Source: Chloroflexota bacterium (lineage in GTDB: Bacteria; Chloroflexota; Anaerolineae; Anaerolineales; Villigracilaceae). Taken from it: a stretch of 64,000 bases of DNA. Every line of letters begins with the position of its first letter. The first letter of the stretch is position 1. Below the pieces are notes generated by a model, which was given only the letters and a program-made list of their open reading frames with translations, did not search any database and was not told where the DNA came from. Positions 8,676 to 17,426 of the stretch are shown in pieces. The stretch spans positions 1 through 64,000 of the forward strand of contig VGNE01000011.1 of assembly GCA_016866215.1 (NCBI GenBank), read 5' to 3'. The position numbers and the translations under genes are program-made.

Positions 8676-9320
8676 ATGCAAAGAATCTCAACCATGAACC
8701 ATATCCTTCTTCCTCCCTCTCTTGAAGACCTTATCCGCCTGCTTAAAGCCTGGCGATTTTGGGTATTCGGCTCAATTATCGGCGCGTTGATCGGAGCGGC
8801 TGTTTACTTTATTGTCCCGCCGCCATATCGAGCCAAAGCCACTGTCAATGTGGATTTCAACCTCGAGCAAGCCTGGCCGCAGGAGACTGACCGTCAGCAT
8901 TTTTATTATCTCGAACGCGAGTCACGTAAACTGGAAGAGATTGCATGGTCTGATGAGATTATGAGTTCGTTATCTTCTCAATCTGGAATTCCGATTGAAG
9001 ACTTGAGAAATAATAAATTGCAACTCAGTCAACCCGCCGAAGCAGGCTGGCATTTCTATGCTGGTGACAGCGATCCTCAAATTGCAGAATCGCTTGCATC
9101 TTTGTGGGCGAAAGCGTTTGTCCAAAAAGTGCAGGCCGAAATAGAAGCCGGCAATATCAATGAATTTTTAAAACTTGAAGTGACACAATCCAAGAATTTG
9201 CCCAAAGAACGAAACGTCCCTTTGAGCGGATATTTACTCGCAGGCTCTATGGGCTTTCTCACACTGGCAGTATTTGTTGTGTTGTTCACTAAGCCAAAAA
9301 ACAAAAGAAAAGCTCTGTGA
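8676..9320 (+). CDS. Wzz-like polysaccharide chain-length protein
   Basis: An inner-membrane polysaccharide co-polymerase. One transmembrane helix lies near residues 30-50 and a second near 186-206, with a periplasmic region between. At 214 residues it is short compared with full Wzz proteins, and it has no C-terminal tyrosine-kinase domain. The start could be ATG 8676 or ATG 8694 (MNHILLPPSL); the second resembles family starts better. It likely works with the ligase/polymerase gene, which starts in its last codons. Confidence 0.7.
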   Translation: MQRISTMNHILLPPSLEDLIRLLKAWRFWVFGSIIGALIGAAVYFIVPPPYRAKATVNVDFNLEQAWPQETDRQHFYYLERESRKLEEIAWSDEIMSSLSSQSGIPIEDLRNNKLQLSQPAEAGWHFYAGDSDPQIAESLASLWAKAFVQKVQAEIEAGNINEFLKLEVTQSKNLPKERNVPLSGYLLAGSMGFLTLAVFVVLFTKPKNKRKAL

Positions 9321-10771
9321 TCTCCGTGCGCGAAGCGTCTGTTGTGAAAGATCTTAATAAACTTTCCCGCATCCTTTGGGGTGCGGCATTGTTGACCATA
9401 CCCGTCACAAGTTTTCGCTGGTTTCCATTTCTGGACGAAGGTACGTTGGTCCGCCCGCTTGCGTTATATCCGCTAGCACTGCTCCTCCCTCTTTTGTTGA
9501 TTCAAGCCTGGCGCGGAAAAATAAATTTATATTTTGCTGGCGCGTTTGTCGCGCTTGGGGCGTTTGTCCTCTTTGTTTTTACAGCAACCAGCTTTGGGAT
9601 TTTGATTGACCCGATCCCTCTTCGCGGACAGGAATATCTCGGGCGCGCCATCCGCGCTTTGGCGACTCTGCTTATTGGGGGAGCCTTCTTTATTTCTGCC
9701 GTGTGGATGAACAAAAATGAAGATGATCTGCGTTTTTCTGTGAAATGGATTTTTGCTGGCTTGGGCCTTACCATTGCATGGAGCAGTTTGCAGGTCGTTA
9801 CGTTTTACACGGGCCTGCTCGATAAAGAAATGGTCACGCACTGGCAGCTCGCATTTTCGATGCGCGAACTCGTCCGCACGGATCGCATCTCCGGCCTGGC
9901 GTATGAACCTGCCTGGCTCGCGGGACAACTTGCTACGATCTTCATCCCATTTTTATTCGCTGCCGTATTGACGAATTTCCGCCTCACGCGCCTGAAGGGA
10001 CTGGAGCCTGTTCTATTGACATTATCATTGCTGACGCTTTTAGCCACCTACTCACGCGGCGGGTTGTTGACCACAATTGCCGCGGCAGGGTTAACTTTTT
10101 TGCTGCTTGGGCGCGATATGATTCGCTCAACATGGACCTGGTTTATCAACGGCTTTCGCGGGCGCGTAATGGGCATGCTCTTTCGTATTGGAATGATCCT
10201 TGTCATTGTGGGTATATTTTCTGGCTCATTTCTCTTCCTAAGCCAGAAAAATTTCTTCCGCCGTTTATGGGAAACGGATGCAGAAAATCTAAGCGAATAT
10301 ATGGTGGATATCAATGCCGGCGCGCGCAGCGCATATTCCACGGGCGCATTGTCTGCTTATGAAGAATATCCACTGACAGGTGTTGGACTCGGCGCAAGCG
10401 GTTTCTATATTTATCAAAACCTGCCTGATTGGGCGCTCACCACTGTGCCTGAAATTGCAAAACAACTAAATCCAGAAAACCGTTTGTATCCAAACCCTAA
10501 AAACCTGTATGTTCGTTTACTGGCTGAAACAGGCTTGATCGGTTTCTTTTTATTTATTGCATTTCAATTTAACGTACTCGGCGAAATACTTTCTCTTCTG
10601 CGCCGCAATGAACTCTGGGCGCGCTTTGCCGCCGCTGCCGGTGTATTTGCATGGCTGGCCATTGCCTTTTATAATTTCACACAGGATTCGCTCACAACGC
10701 CCAATATCTGGCTGATCTCTGGCATACTGGTTGGGCTGTCTGCCACTTCATCGCATAAGGAAATCAAATGA
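9317..10771 (+). CDS. O-antigen ligase/polymerase-like membrane protein
   Basis: A Wzy/WaaL-type protein of 484 residues with about 12 transmembrane helices and one large periplasmic loop (roughly 310-400), where the family keeps its catalytic residues. The loop includes YPLTGVGLGASGFY and NPKNLYVRLLAETGLIG, typical of Wzy_C. The start is GTG overlapping the previous stop by 4 bp. It polymerises or ligates the exported glycan; which of the two cannot be told from sequence. Confidence 0.8.
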   Translation: MISVREASVVKDLNKLSRILWGAALLTIPVTSFRWFPFLDEGTLVRPLALYPLALLLPLLLIQAWRGKINLYFAGAFVALGAFVLFVFTATSFGILIDPIPLRGQEYLGRAIRALATLLIGGAFFISAVWMNKNEDDLRFSVKWIFAGLGLTIAWSSLQVVTFYTGLLDKEMVTHWQLAFSMRELVRTDRISGLAYEPAWLAGQLATIFIPFLFAAVLTNFRLTRLKGLEPVLLTLSLLTLLATYSRGGLLTTIAAAGLTFLLLGRDMIRSTWTWFINGFRGRVMGMLFRIGMILVIVGIFSGSFLFLSQKNFFRRLWETDAENLSEYMVDINAGARSAYSTGALSAYEEYPLTGVGLGASGFYIYQNLPDWALTTVPEIAKQLNPENRLYPNPKNLYVRLLAETGLIGFFLFIAFQFNVLGEILSLLRRNELWARFAAAAGVFAWLAIAFYNFTQDSLTTPNIWLISGILVGLSATSSHKEIK

Positions 10772-11499
10772 TCGTTCTTTCCGTGGGTATGCCCCGCGCA
10801 GGTTCAGGCTGGCACTACAATCTCATCCATGATCTGATGAAAACAACAGGTTGTGCTGATGCGCATGACATTCGTGAGAAATACCGCCTGCAAAATATTT
10901 TAACCGAAGTCAATTGCAACATCGGCGTGCTGTCTGCGCGCAGACTTGGCCTGGTGAGCCTGCCCGCTATTTTGGGTAATACTTTTGTCATCAAAGCGCA
11001 CGCAGGGCCGACAAACGCCTCGCGCCTGCTCTCGAGTTTGGGATTGCTTCGCATCACTTACATTTATCGCGACCCGCGCGACGCCATGCTCTCCGCCTAT
11101 GATTTTGGTCAACGCGCGCTTGCAAAGGGACAACCGAATGCTTTTTCACATCTCTCTGATTTTGAAAAATGTGTGAACTTTATGATGCAGTATGTTCACA
11201 TTTGGGAAAAATGGGTACATGAGAAAAACGTACTCATCGCCCGCTACGAGGACCTGTTGACGAACTATGAGGAGGAATCTGCCAAACTGGTGAACTATCT
11301 CAGATTAGACGGGAACAAGCCTGATGTGCGCGCGGTGATCAAGCAGTATCGTCCGGGTTCAAATGATGATCAACCGGGCCTGCATTTCTTCAAAGGCAAA
11401 ATAGGCAGATTCCGTGAAGTTTATCCTGAGGCGCAAAAGCAGGTGCTAAAAGAGAAATTAGCCAAATACCTGCCCAGCATGGGATACGAAGCCGAATGA
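10768..11499 (+). CDS. sulfotransferase domain protein
   Basis: A second PAPS-dependent sulfotransferase, 243 residues. The phosphosulfate loop is GMPRAGSGWHY at the extreme N-terminus and the 3'-phosphate motif is YIYRDPRDAMLSAYDFG, close to the classical RDPRD form. Its start overlaps the upstream stop (ATGA). It is clearly different from the enzyme at 6900-7820, so the glycan probably carries sulfate at more than one kind of position. Confidence 0.83.
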   Translation: MIVLSVGMPRAGSGWHYNLIHDLMKTTGCADAHDIREKYRLQNILTEVNCNIGVLSARRLGLVSLPAILGNTFVIKAHAGPTNASRLLSSLGLLRITYIYRDPRDAMLSAYDFGQRALAKGQPNAFSHLSDFEKCVNFMMQYVHIWEKWVHEKNVLIARYEDLLTNYEEESAKLVNYLRLDGNKPDVRAVIKQYRPGSNDDQPGLHFFKGKIGRFREVYPEAQKQVLKEKLAKYLPSMGYEAE

Positions 11500-11568
11500 A
11501 GTGTATTCCCTCTATATCATCCCTCACCTTGTCCTCCCACAGATTTATCGTTATGATGGATAAAAGTC

Positions 11569-13326
11569 ATGATGCAAAAATTTGAGACACCCTATGCGGC
11601 AGACTGGTTTGCCATTTCAATACGATGGATCATGCTGGTGGGACTGATCTTATCGCTTGGGCTGGCTCAAAAAATTGAGGTTGTTTCCATGTGGCCGCTC
11701 GGCATAATGATCCTATGGAACATCCTGATGACCGCCCTTGCAAGTTTGAATGTGCGGATCACCTATCTTCGCCAGATCAATGTATTGGTGGACTTGGTTT
11801 TGGCAGGAGTTTTTTTCCTGGTGCAGGGTGGTCTGCGCGGACCTGGGTTTTGGATTGGTCTGTTGCCCATTCTGACAGGTTCGATCTACTTTGCATTCTT
11901 GGGGGCATTGATCCCTGCATTACTTTTTTCCGGGCTGGTTTTTTATATGGGAATCCAGGTTCAGAGAGAATTTTCTCATACGCTGGTTAATATGGGAATA
12001 TTGACTGGGTTGAGCCTCTTCTTTGGTCTCCTGGGACGCCGCATGATGTTGCAAATGAGACAAAACCGCGCCTTGTCGCTGGATGTGGATGAAAAGTTAC
12101 GTATCGCTCAAAACGAGCGTATGCGCGCCATTTATGAGTTGACATCAACCCTTTCCTCCACGCTCAGTTATAAACGGATGCTTGAATCCGTCCTGGATAT
12201 GAGCGCGACAGCCTTGAATCCTGATCCTGAACAATCTGTCAATGATCCACTGGTGGGCGCAGCGTTGTTATTCAACAGCGGCAAATTACGGATCGGCTCT
12301 GCGCGGGGATTCACGAGCGCGGATATGCGCGCAAGTTTTGACGGCGCGGAAGGTGTCTTGAAAAAAGCGCTGGATGAAGGCGAGTCAATCACTTTCAAGG
12401 ATATTGGCTATGACCATGAACTTGGGCATGTTATCGCACTCAGAAACTGCATCAGTGGATATTGTTTCCCTTTGCGCAGCGGCTTAAATGTTTATGGTGT
12501 TTTATTATTTGCCCATCCCGAACCTGACTACTTTAATTCAGAACGACTGAAACTGCTTGATTTTATAGGAAAGCAGGCAGTGGTAGCCATTCAAAATGCA
12601 CGTTTGTATCAGGACCTTGTCGAAGAGAAGGAACACATGATAGAAGTGCATGAGGAAGCGCGCAAGAAACTGGCGCGTGATCTGCACGATGGTCCTACTC
12701 AATCCATTGCGGCGATGGCGATGCGGTTGAATATTACCAGACGCATGATGTTAAAGGACATCGAAGGGGCCGGCGCGGAGATCGTCAAGCTGGAGGAACT
12801 TGCGCAGCGCACCACGCAGGAGATCCGTCATATGCTTTTCACCTTGCGCCCGCTCATCCTTGAGTCACAGGGGCTTTCCGCGGCAGTGCAAGCCATGGCG
12901 GATAAAATGATGGAAACCTACGCCCAAAAAGTGGTGGTGAACATTGACGAACAGGTTACAACACAATTGGAGATGGGGAAACAGGGTGTGATCTTTTACA
13001 TCATTGAAGAAGCTGTCAACAATGCGCGCAAACATGCTTCTGCTGAGGCCATTACGGTGCGCCTGCGGCAAATGGAATCCGACATTGCGCTCTTGGAGAT
13101 CCTGGATAACGGTGTGGGATTTGATATGAAGTCCATGTCAGAGTCCTATGACCAACGCGCAAGCAGCAGTCTTGGCATGGTCAACCTGCGCGAACGCTCT
13201 GAACTTGTGAACGGCTTATTGCAAATCGATTCTGCCCCAGGTAAGGGCACAAAAATACAGGTCTATATTCCTCTCACCGAGGAAGCCGCAGATCGTTTGA
13301 ATCATCCTCAAAGTAAGAATAAATAA
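11569..13326 (+). CDS. NarL-type sensor histidine kinase with GAF domain
   Basis: Membrane sensor kinase. About six transmembrane helices occupy residues 15-165, a GAF domain about 195-355, then the HisKA_3 dimerisation helix with ARDLHDGPTQS, whose phospho-accepting His is near 373, and a HATPase domain to 585 (N box EEAVNNARKHA, G box DNGVGFD). This class pairs with NarL/LuxR response regulators. None is adjacent; the nearest in this window is at 46577-47236. The stop overlaps the start of the hydrolase gene. Confidence 0.85.
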   Translation: MMQKFETPYAADWFAISIRWIMLVGLILSLGLAQKIEVVSMWPLGIMILWNILMTALASLNVRITYLRQINVLVDLVLAGVFFLVQGGLRGPGFWIGLLPILTGSIYFAFLGALIPALLFSGLVFYMGIQVQREFSHTLVNMGILTGLSLFFGLLGRRMMLQMRQNRALSLDVDEKLRIAQNERMRAIYELTSTLSSTLSYKRMLESVLDMSATALNPDPEQSVNDPLVGAALLFNSGKLRIGSARGFTSADMRASFDGAEGVLKKALDEGESITFKDIGYDHELGHVIALRNCISGYCFPLRSGLNVYGVLLFAHPEPDYFNSERLKLLDFIGKQAVVAIQNARLYQDLVEEKEHMIEVHEEARKKLARDLHDGPTQSIAAMAMRLNITRRMMLKDIEGAGAEIVKLEELAQRTTQEIRHMLFTLRPLILESQGLSAAVQAMADKMMETYAQKVVVNIDEQVTTQLEMGKQGVIFYIIEEAVNNARKHASAEAITVRLRQMESDIALLEILDNGVGFDMKSMSESYDQRASSSLGMVNLRERSELVNGLLQIDSAPGKGTKIQVYIPLTEEAADRLNHPQSKNK

Positions 13327-14108
13327 TGCCCGTATCCGCAGGGTATCATTATTTTGCCCATCCAGCAGAGCAGCAACATTCCAAACGCCCGCCCGTGATC
13401 TTGATCCACGGGGCGGGCGGTAATTATTTAAATTGGCCTCCGCAAATCAGGCGGCTGGCTGGCGAAAGAATTTACGCGCTCGACCTGCCCGGGCATGGGC
13501 AATCCGAAGGAATTGGCAGGCATTCGATCGATGAGTATGCCGAGGATGTGCTGAAATTCATGAAAGTATTAAATATCCGCGCGGCGGTTCTGGCGGGCAT
13601 ATCCATGGGGAGCGCCATTGCGCTGACACTTGCCTTGAAACAACCAAAAAAAATTGTCGGGCTGGCTCTATTGGGCGGTGGCGCAAAAATGCGCGTGGCT
13701 TCCAAAATCCTTGAAACCGCAGGCAATTCATATACATTTAAATCCACTGTAGAGATGATCAATGAGAATTGTTTCAGCGCAAATACCTCGCCAACTTTGA
13801 TACAACTTTCAAAACATCATATGCTTAAAATACGCCCGCCCGTTTTGCTGGGCGATTTTCTCGCATGTAATGAATTTGATGTAACGGATCAGTTGGAAAA
13901 AATTACCATCCCTGCGCTGATTGTTTGCGGTTCTGAGGATAAGATGATGCCCTTGAAACATTCACAGTCTTTGCATGAGGGCATCGCCAGTTCCCAACTT
14001 CATGTGCTTGAAAATGCCGGGCATATGGTGATGTTGGAACAGCCTGCTCGGGTTGCCAGTTTGTTAAAGAAATTTATGGATGAATTACCGCTTCGTTCTG
14101 CGCTTTAG
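13326..14108 (+). CDS. alpha/beta hydrolase
   Basis: A soluble alpha/beta-hydrolase of 260 residues. The oxyanion-hole motif HGAGGN is near residue 28, the nucleophile elbow is GISMGS (Ser near 94), the acid is in CGSEDKMMP and the catalytic His in ENAGHMVMLEQP. The start overlaps the histidine kinase stop by 1 bp (TAATG), so the two are coupled. The substrate is unknown; a link to the kinase signal is possible but unproven. Confidence 0.83.
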   Translation: MPVSAGYHYFAHPAEQQHSKRPPVILIHGAGGNYLNWPPQIRRLAGERIYALDLPGHGQSEGIGRHSIDEYAEDVLKFMKVLNIRAAVLAGISMGSAIALTLALKQPKKIVGLALLGGGAKMRVASKILETAGNSYTFKSTVEMINENCFSANTSPTLIQLSKHHMLKIRPPVLLGDFLACNEFDVTDQLEKITIPALIVCGSEDKMMPLKHSQSLHEGIASSQLHVLENAGHMVMLEQPARVASLLKKFMDELPLRSAL

Positions 14109-14115
14109 CCTGCTT

Positions 14116-14751
14116 CTACACCCCAAACATTTTCTTTAAGACGGGCATGGCCTTCATCACCGCCAGCGCACGATGGCTGACGTGGTTTTTTTCTACCATG
14201 TCCAATTCAGCCATTGTTTTGTTCAACTCCGGGATGAAAAAGATCGGGTCATAGCCAAAGCCGCCGCTACCGCGTTCTGTGGGGATGATCTCGCCGAAGC
14301 AATTTCCCTCGGCAAGTACCACTTCACCGGTTGGTTTTGCGATGGCAATCGTGGCATGGAAATGAGCTTTCCATGGGCGGGGCTTGTCTTTTAAATTCTG
14401 TAATAACAAGGCGCGGCGATCCGCATCACCCCCCTCTTTCTCTCCCCCCATTTTCTCCGAAAATGGGGGGAGACGGAGGGGGGCGTAACGCGCGGAATAA
14501 AGCCCGGGCGCGCCATCCAGCGCATTCACTTCGAGGCCGGAGTCATCGGCAAGTGAGATCAGTCCGCTTGCTTGGGCGAAGGCCAGCGCTTTTTTGGATG
14601 AGTTTTCGGCATAAGTGCTGCCATCTTCAGCCACTTCGAGAGATAAATTAATATCCGCAGGAGTGAGGAGTCGGATGCCGGTATCTTTCAATAGGTCTTG
14701 CAATTCTATAACTTTGCCGTTGTTGTTTGTGGCGATGAGGAGTTTGTTCAT
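14116..14751 (-). CDS. rdgB: XTP/dITP diphosphatase (RdgB/HAM1)
   Basis: Hydrolyses non-canonical purine triphosphates such as dITP and XTP to keep them out of DNA. The N-terminal ATNNNGKVIEL motif, LADDSGLEV and GSGGFGYDPIFF are all typical. At 211 residues it is longer than the usual 195-200, because a palindromic repeat is inserted in frame after SARYAP and encodes about 20 residues (LRLPPFSEKMGGEKEGG). The insertion lies in the loop after the active-site strand. An AATAAT box 6 nt before ATG 14751 suggests a leaderless start. Confidence 0.9.
   Translation of the reverse strand: MNKLLIATNNNGKVIELQDLLKDTGIRLLTPADINLSLEVAEDGSTYAENSSKKALAFAQASGLISLADDSGLEVNALDGAPGLYSARYAPLRLPPFSEKMGGEKEGGDADRRALLLQNLKDKPRPWKAHFHATIAIAKPTGEVVLAEGNCFGEIIPTERGSGGFGYDPIFFIPELNKTMAELDMVEKNHVSHRALAVMKAMPVLKKMFGV
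14428..14485. repeat. long palindrome inserted in frame in rdgB
   Basis: 14-nt perfect arms CTCCCCCCATTTTC (14442-14455) and GAAAATGGGGGGAG (14459-14472) with a 3-nt loop, enclosed by outer arms CCCCCCTC and GAGGGGGG. It is read through in the rdgB frame without a stop and explains the extra residues in the protein. Confidence 0.8.
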
Positions 14752-14761
14752 GGTTGTATTA

Positions 14762-15886
14762 TTATGAGGTAATTTGTACTTTTGCCCAGTCCGTATGTTC
14801 TTTTACAAGCGCATCATCACCATGCATGGCTTGCTCGAGGATCGGTATGTCCTTTTCGTTTCCGCGGTTGCCGATGGCGACGGCCACATTTCTTAAGTAG
14901 CCTCGTCGTTTTGCGCGTTTGATCGGGCTTTTCTTGAAGCGCTGGTTAAACTCAACGGATGACAGGAGCAGGTCTGAGGTTAAGACAGGCAGCGGGATTT
15001 TAGTCTCGAAGGCGGAATCAGCTGGCTGTGAGAATCGATTCCACGGGCAGACTTGCTGACAGATATCGCATCCAAAAATCCAGGTGCTCATTTGCGGACG
15101 AATGTCTTCGGGAATCTCGTCTTTATTTTCGATGGTCAAATAGGAAATGCAACGGCGCGCATCGAGAGTACGGTCTGGCAAAATACATTTTGTGGGACAG
15201 GCTGTGATACAACGGATACATGTGCCGCATTGGTCGGTGGCAAATGGTTCGTCGGGAATGAGTTCGATGCCAAGCAGTATCTCTGCCAGAAAAAAAGTGG
15301 AGCCTGCCCGGGGATTGATCAGCATGGAGTTTTTGCCGATCCAGCCCAGTCCTGCGCGTTGCGCAAGTTCGCGTTCGAGTATGGGGCCGCTGTCTGTGTA
15401 ATAGCGGTTGGGGATATGGTACCTGACTTGTTCTTCGATAAATGTAACAATGGCTTGTAATTTTTGGGGGAGGATGTCGTGGTAATCATCACCGAGGGCG
15501 TAAGATGCAATTTTGAAATTGGGATCTCCCCCTTCGGGGACTTCGCGATTCGGCGGCTTGGTTGAATCTTGATTATGTTGATTTGTAAATTCGCCGCCTG
15601 CATCTCGACAGGCTCGATGCGTCGTTCGACCACCATTTAAAATTGGCGAATATGGAATTGCGAGTACAAGAATGGATTTGCAATCAGGCAGGATATGTTT
15701 GGGGTCTGCACGGCGTGTGCGGCTTCGTTCTTCGGCGAGATACTGCATTGTGGCGTGCATGTTTTGGTTGAGCCAATCTTCAAAGATGTTGTAATGATCG
15801 GGCGGCTCGCAAGAAGTAACGCCAGCCAGGATAAATCCCAGCTGGCGCGCTTTGTCTCTGATGGCTTGTTTTAGATCGTCGTTCAA
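14762..15886 (-). CDS. queG: epoxyqueuosine reductase
   Basis: Reduces epoxyqueuosine to queuosine in tRNA, using cobalamin and two 4Fe-4S clusters. The ferredoxin-type motifs are CGTCIRCITACPTKC and CDICQQVCPWN; a HEAT-like end (KRRGYLRNVAVAIGN) follows. I place the start at TTG 15886, 5 nt before the upstream stop, because the longer frame to 15979 runs into the lipoprotein gene and lacks family similarity. Between PYSPIL and KIASYALGDDYHD there are about 45 extra residues, apparently from an inserted repeat. Confidence 0.85.
   Translation of the reverse strand: MNDDLKQAIRDKARQLGFILAGVTSCEPPDHYNIFEDWLNQNMHATMQYLAEERSRTRRADPKHILPDCKSILVLAIPYSPILNGGRTTHRACRDAGGEFTNQHNQDSTKPPNREVPEGGDPNFKIASYALGDDYHDILPQKLQAIVTFIEEQVRYHIPNRYYTDSGPILERELAQRAGLGWIGKNSMLINPRAGSTFFLAEILLGIELIPDEPFATDQCGTCIRCITACPTKCILPDRTLDARRCISYLTIENKDEIPEDIRPQMSTWIFGCDICQQVCPWNRFSQPADSAFETKIPLPVLTSDLLLSSVEFNQRFKKSPIKRAKRRGYLRNVAVAIGNRGNEKDIPILEQAMHGDDALVKEHTDWAKVQITS
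15528..15640. repeat. probable in-frame insertion in queG
   Basis: This stretch encodes residues absent from the QueG I know. It contains the word TCGACAGGCTCGATGCG, a relative of the CCTTCGACA..GCTCAGGG core seen in trmD, cysM and the ABC ATPase gene, and partly inverted GGCGGC/GCCGCC words. Its ends are uncertain. Confidence 0.4.
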
Positions 15887-15890
15887 AACT

Positions 15891-16505
15891 TTATTGGACA
15901 ATGATCTTGGTGTTAAGCTCCACCCCAAATGGAACGCCATTCGGAGCAGACATTTGCCAGGCACTGATATAGTTCCCAATCTTCTCAGGTGCCTTTAGGT
16001 TGACAGTAACTTCAACCTCTTCACCCGGTTGCACAACGATACTGAGTGGTATGGGCTGACCGTTCATTTTCTCTCCATATAAATAGATCAATCCATATCC
16101 TTCTCCCCATGCGCAGGTACCTGTATTTTTTATCCTCCATGTTTTTACGAATTCCTGGCCCGGCGTCATTTGCGTACCATCTACTATGGTTACATCTACA
16201 GTTGCCCGATCAATAGATAAGTCGTTACACGGTACGCCTGGCGTACCGAGCGCAATTTGAGTAGGGTCAGTTGCGAAGGCGATGGTCGGGGTTTCTGTCG
16301 GCGTTTCCGGTGTGGGTGTCTGTGTGGGCGGCAGGGGCGTGCGGGTAAAAGCGGCCGCTGTCAGCGTGAATTCCGCCACGACCGTGTATGCCGCTGAAGT
16401 GCGGATCGCCATGACATCCGGCGGTGGCTCAACAGGCAGGGCAGGCGCGCAGGCGCTGGAAAGGAATGTAATTACTAACAGAAAGATGGATGCGTAAGTT
16501 TTCAT
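15891..16505 (-). CDS. lipoprotein with NBR1-type Ig-like domain (paralogue 4)
   Basis: Surface lipoprotein: signal peptide with lipobox SSACAP, a Pro/Thr-rich linker (about 55-85) and one C-terminal Ig-like domain of the next-to-BRCA1 type with FVKTWRIKNTGTCAWGEGY. In other proteins this domain acts in protein-protein or carbohydrate contact; its role here is unknown. The start is ATG 16505, with RBS GAGAGGAT; the longer frame to 16577 would overlap the upstream gene. It is the last of four tandem paralogues. Confidence 0.78.
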   Translation of the reverse strand: MKTYASIFLLVITFLSSACAPALPVEPPPDVMAIRTSAAYTVVAEFTLTAAAFTRTPLPPTQTPTPETPTETPTIAFATDPTQIALGTPGVPCNDLSIDRATVDVTIVDGTQMTPGQEFVKTWRIKNTGTCAWGEGYGLIYLYGEKMNGQPIPLSIVVQPGEEVEVTVNLKAPEKIGNYISAWQMSAPNGVPFGVELNTKIIVQ

Positions 16506-16515
16506 CGATCCTCTC

Positions 16516-17259
16516 TTAATTTTCCACGGAAATAAATTTGACCCAGACAAGTGATCCAAACAGGTTGCCTGCGTCATCTTTTAGTTTCCAATACCATATA
16601 TATTCGCCTTTTTTATTGGGGGCTTTCAAATCCACAGTAAAGGACCTACTTTCGCCTGGCTTGGTGAAGACGCTATTTTTAGTCAAGACTTCATCCTTGC
16701 CATAGTATCCGATGGAAGCGCCCTCCGGGCTCGTGGAAAATTCGGGCCTGAAAGAAAAGGAATAACCCTCGTCCCAGGTGCAGGTCCCGGTATTCAGGAA
16801 TTCAAAACTTTTCCGGAATTCCTTGCCAATCAGGATCGTGGCGCCATCAAAGGGCGCAGATTCGCTTACCAGCCACCCATCATTACAGCCGTTGGATGTT
16901 GTAAATGTGGAATAAGCGCCCACGATTGGCGCGAGGGATGGGTTTGCCAGCGGTGTTAATCCGGGCTGTTGGGTGTTGAAAGCAAAGGGAGTGTTTGTGC
17001 CACCAAGGGGTGCAAATGTGGGAAACCCACCCGGTGTGGATGTGGGCAGAGGGATGTTGGTTGGTAGCGATGCAGGCGGAAGCGCCTGCGCGGTCTGTGT
17101 CTGCTGTAATGCCGCTTGTGTGCTGACGTTGTTAAAAGCCTGCGTCTGGATCGCCCCTGCATCTTCAGTCGGTGCGGGCGCTGCGCCCAGATTGCAGGCA
17201 CTCAGAGTGATGGTAAGTAAAGCTGTGCCTGCCAGCCAAAATAATTTGCGAAATTTCAT
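16516..17259 (-). CDS. lipoprotein with NBR1-type Ig-like domain (paralogue 3)
   Basis: 247 residues: lipobox LSACNLG, a long Gln/Pro/Thr linker (30-110) and an Ig-like domain with FRKSFEFLNTGTCTWDEGY. The domain ends in YIWYWKLKDDAGNLFGSLVWVKF, diverged from its neighbours. The ATG lies behind an AGGTAATATAA leader. It is followed after 10 bp by paralogue 4, so the two are co-transcribed. Confidence 0.78.
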   Translation of the reverse strand: MKFRKLFWLAGTALLTITLSACNLGAAPAPTEDAGAIQTQAFNNVSTQAALQQTQTAQALPPASLPTNIPLPTSTPGGFPTFAPLGGTNTPFAFNTQQPGLTPLANPSLAPIVGAYSTFTTSNGCNDGWLVSESAPFDGATILIGKEFRKSFEFLNTGTCTWDEGYSFSFRPEFSTSPEGASIGYYGKDEVLTKNSVFTKPGESRSFTVDLKAPNKKGEYIWYWKLKDDAGNLFGSLVWVKFISVEN

Positions 17260-17378
17260 TTATATTACCTCCGAAAATGGTTAACAATATTATAACGCAC
17301 CTACGGGGAGGGTGTATCGGTGAGTGAGGCGGTGCTCACAAATTCATAAGCAAAATAGGAAGCGGGTAATGGTTCCCA

Positions 17379-17420
17379 AACAAAAAGGGAAGCCCGCCCG
17401 CGCTGACTTCCCTTTTTGTT
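17379..17420 (-). terminator. intrinsic terminator between Ig-lipoprotein genes
   Basis: Arms AACAAAAAGGGAAG (17379-17392) and CTTCCCTTTTTGTT (17407-17420) form a 14-bp stem with T-rich flanks, just downstream of the gene at 17427-18371. It separates paralogue 2 from paralogues 3 and 4. Confidence 0.75.
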
Positions 17421-17426
17421 ATTGAA

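Noticed and set aside
15319-15636. Separate gene on the minus strand inside queG
   Set aside because: Overlaps the conserved queG frame and includes the repeat insertion; no independent signals.
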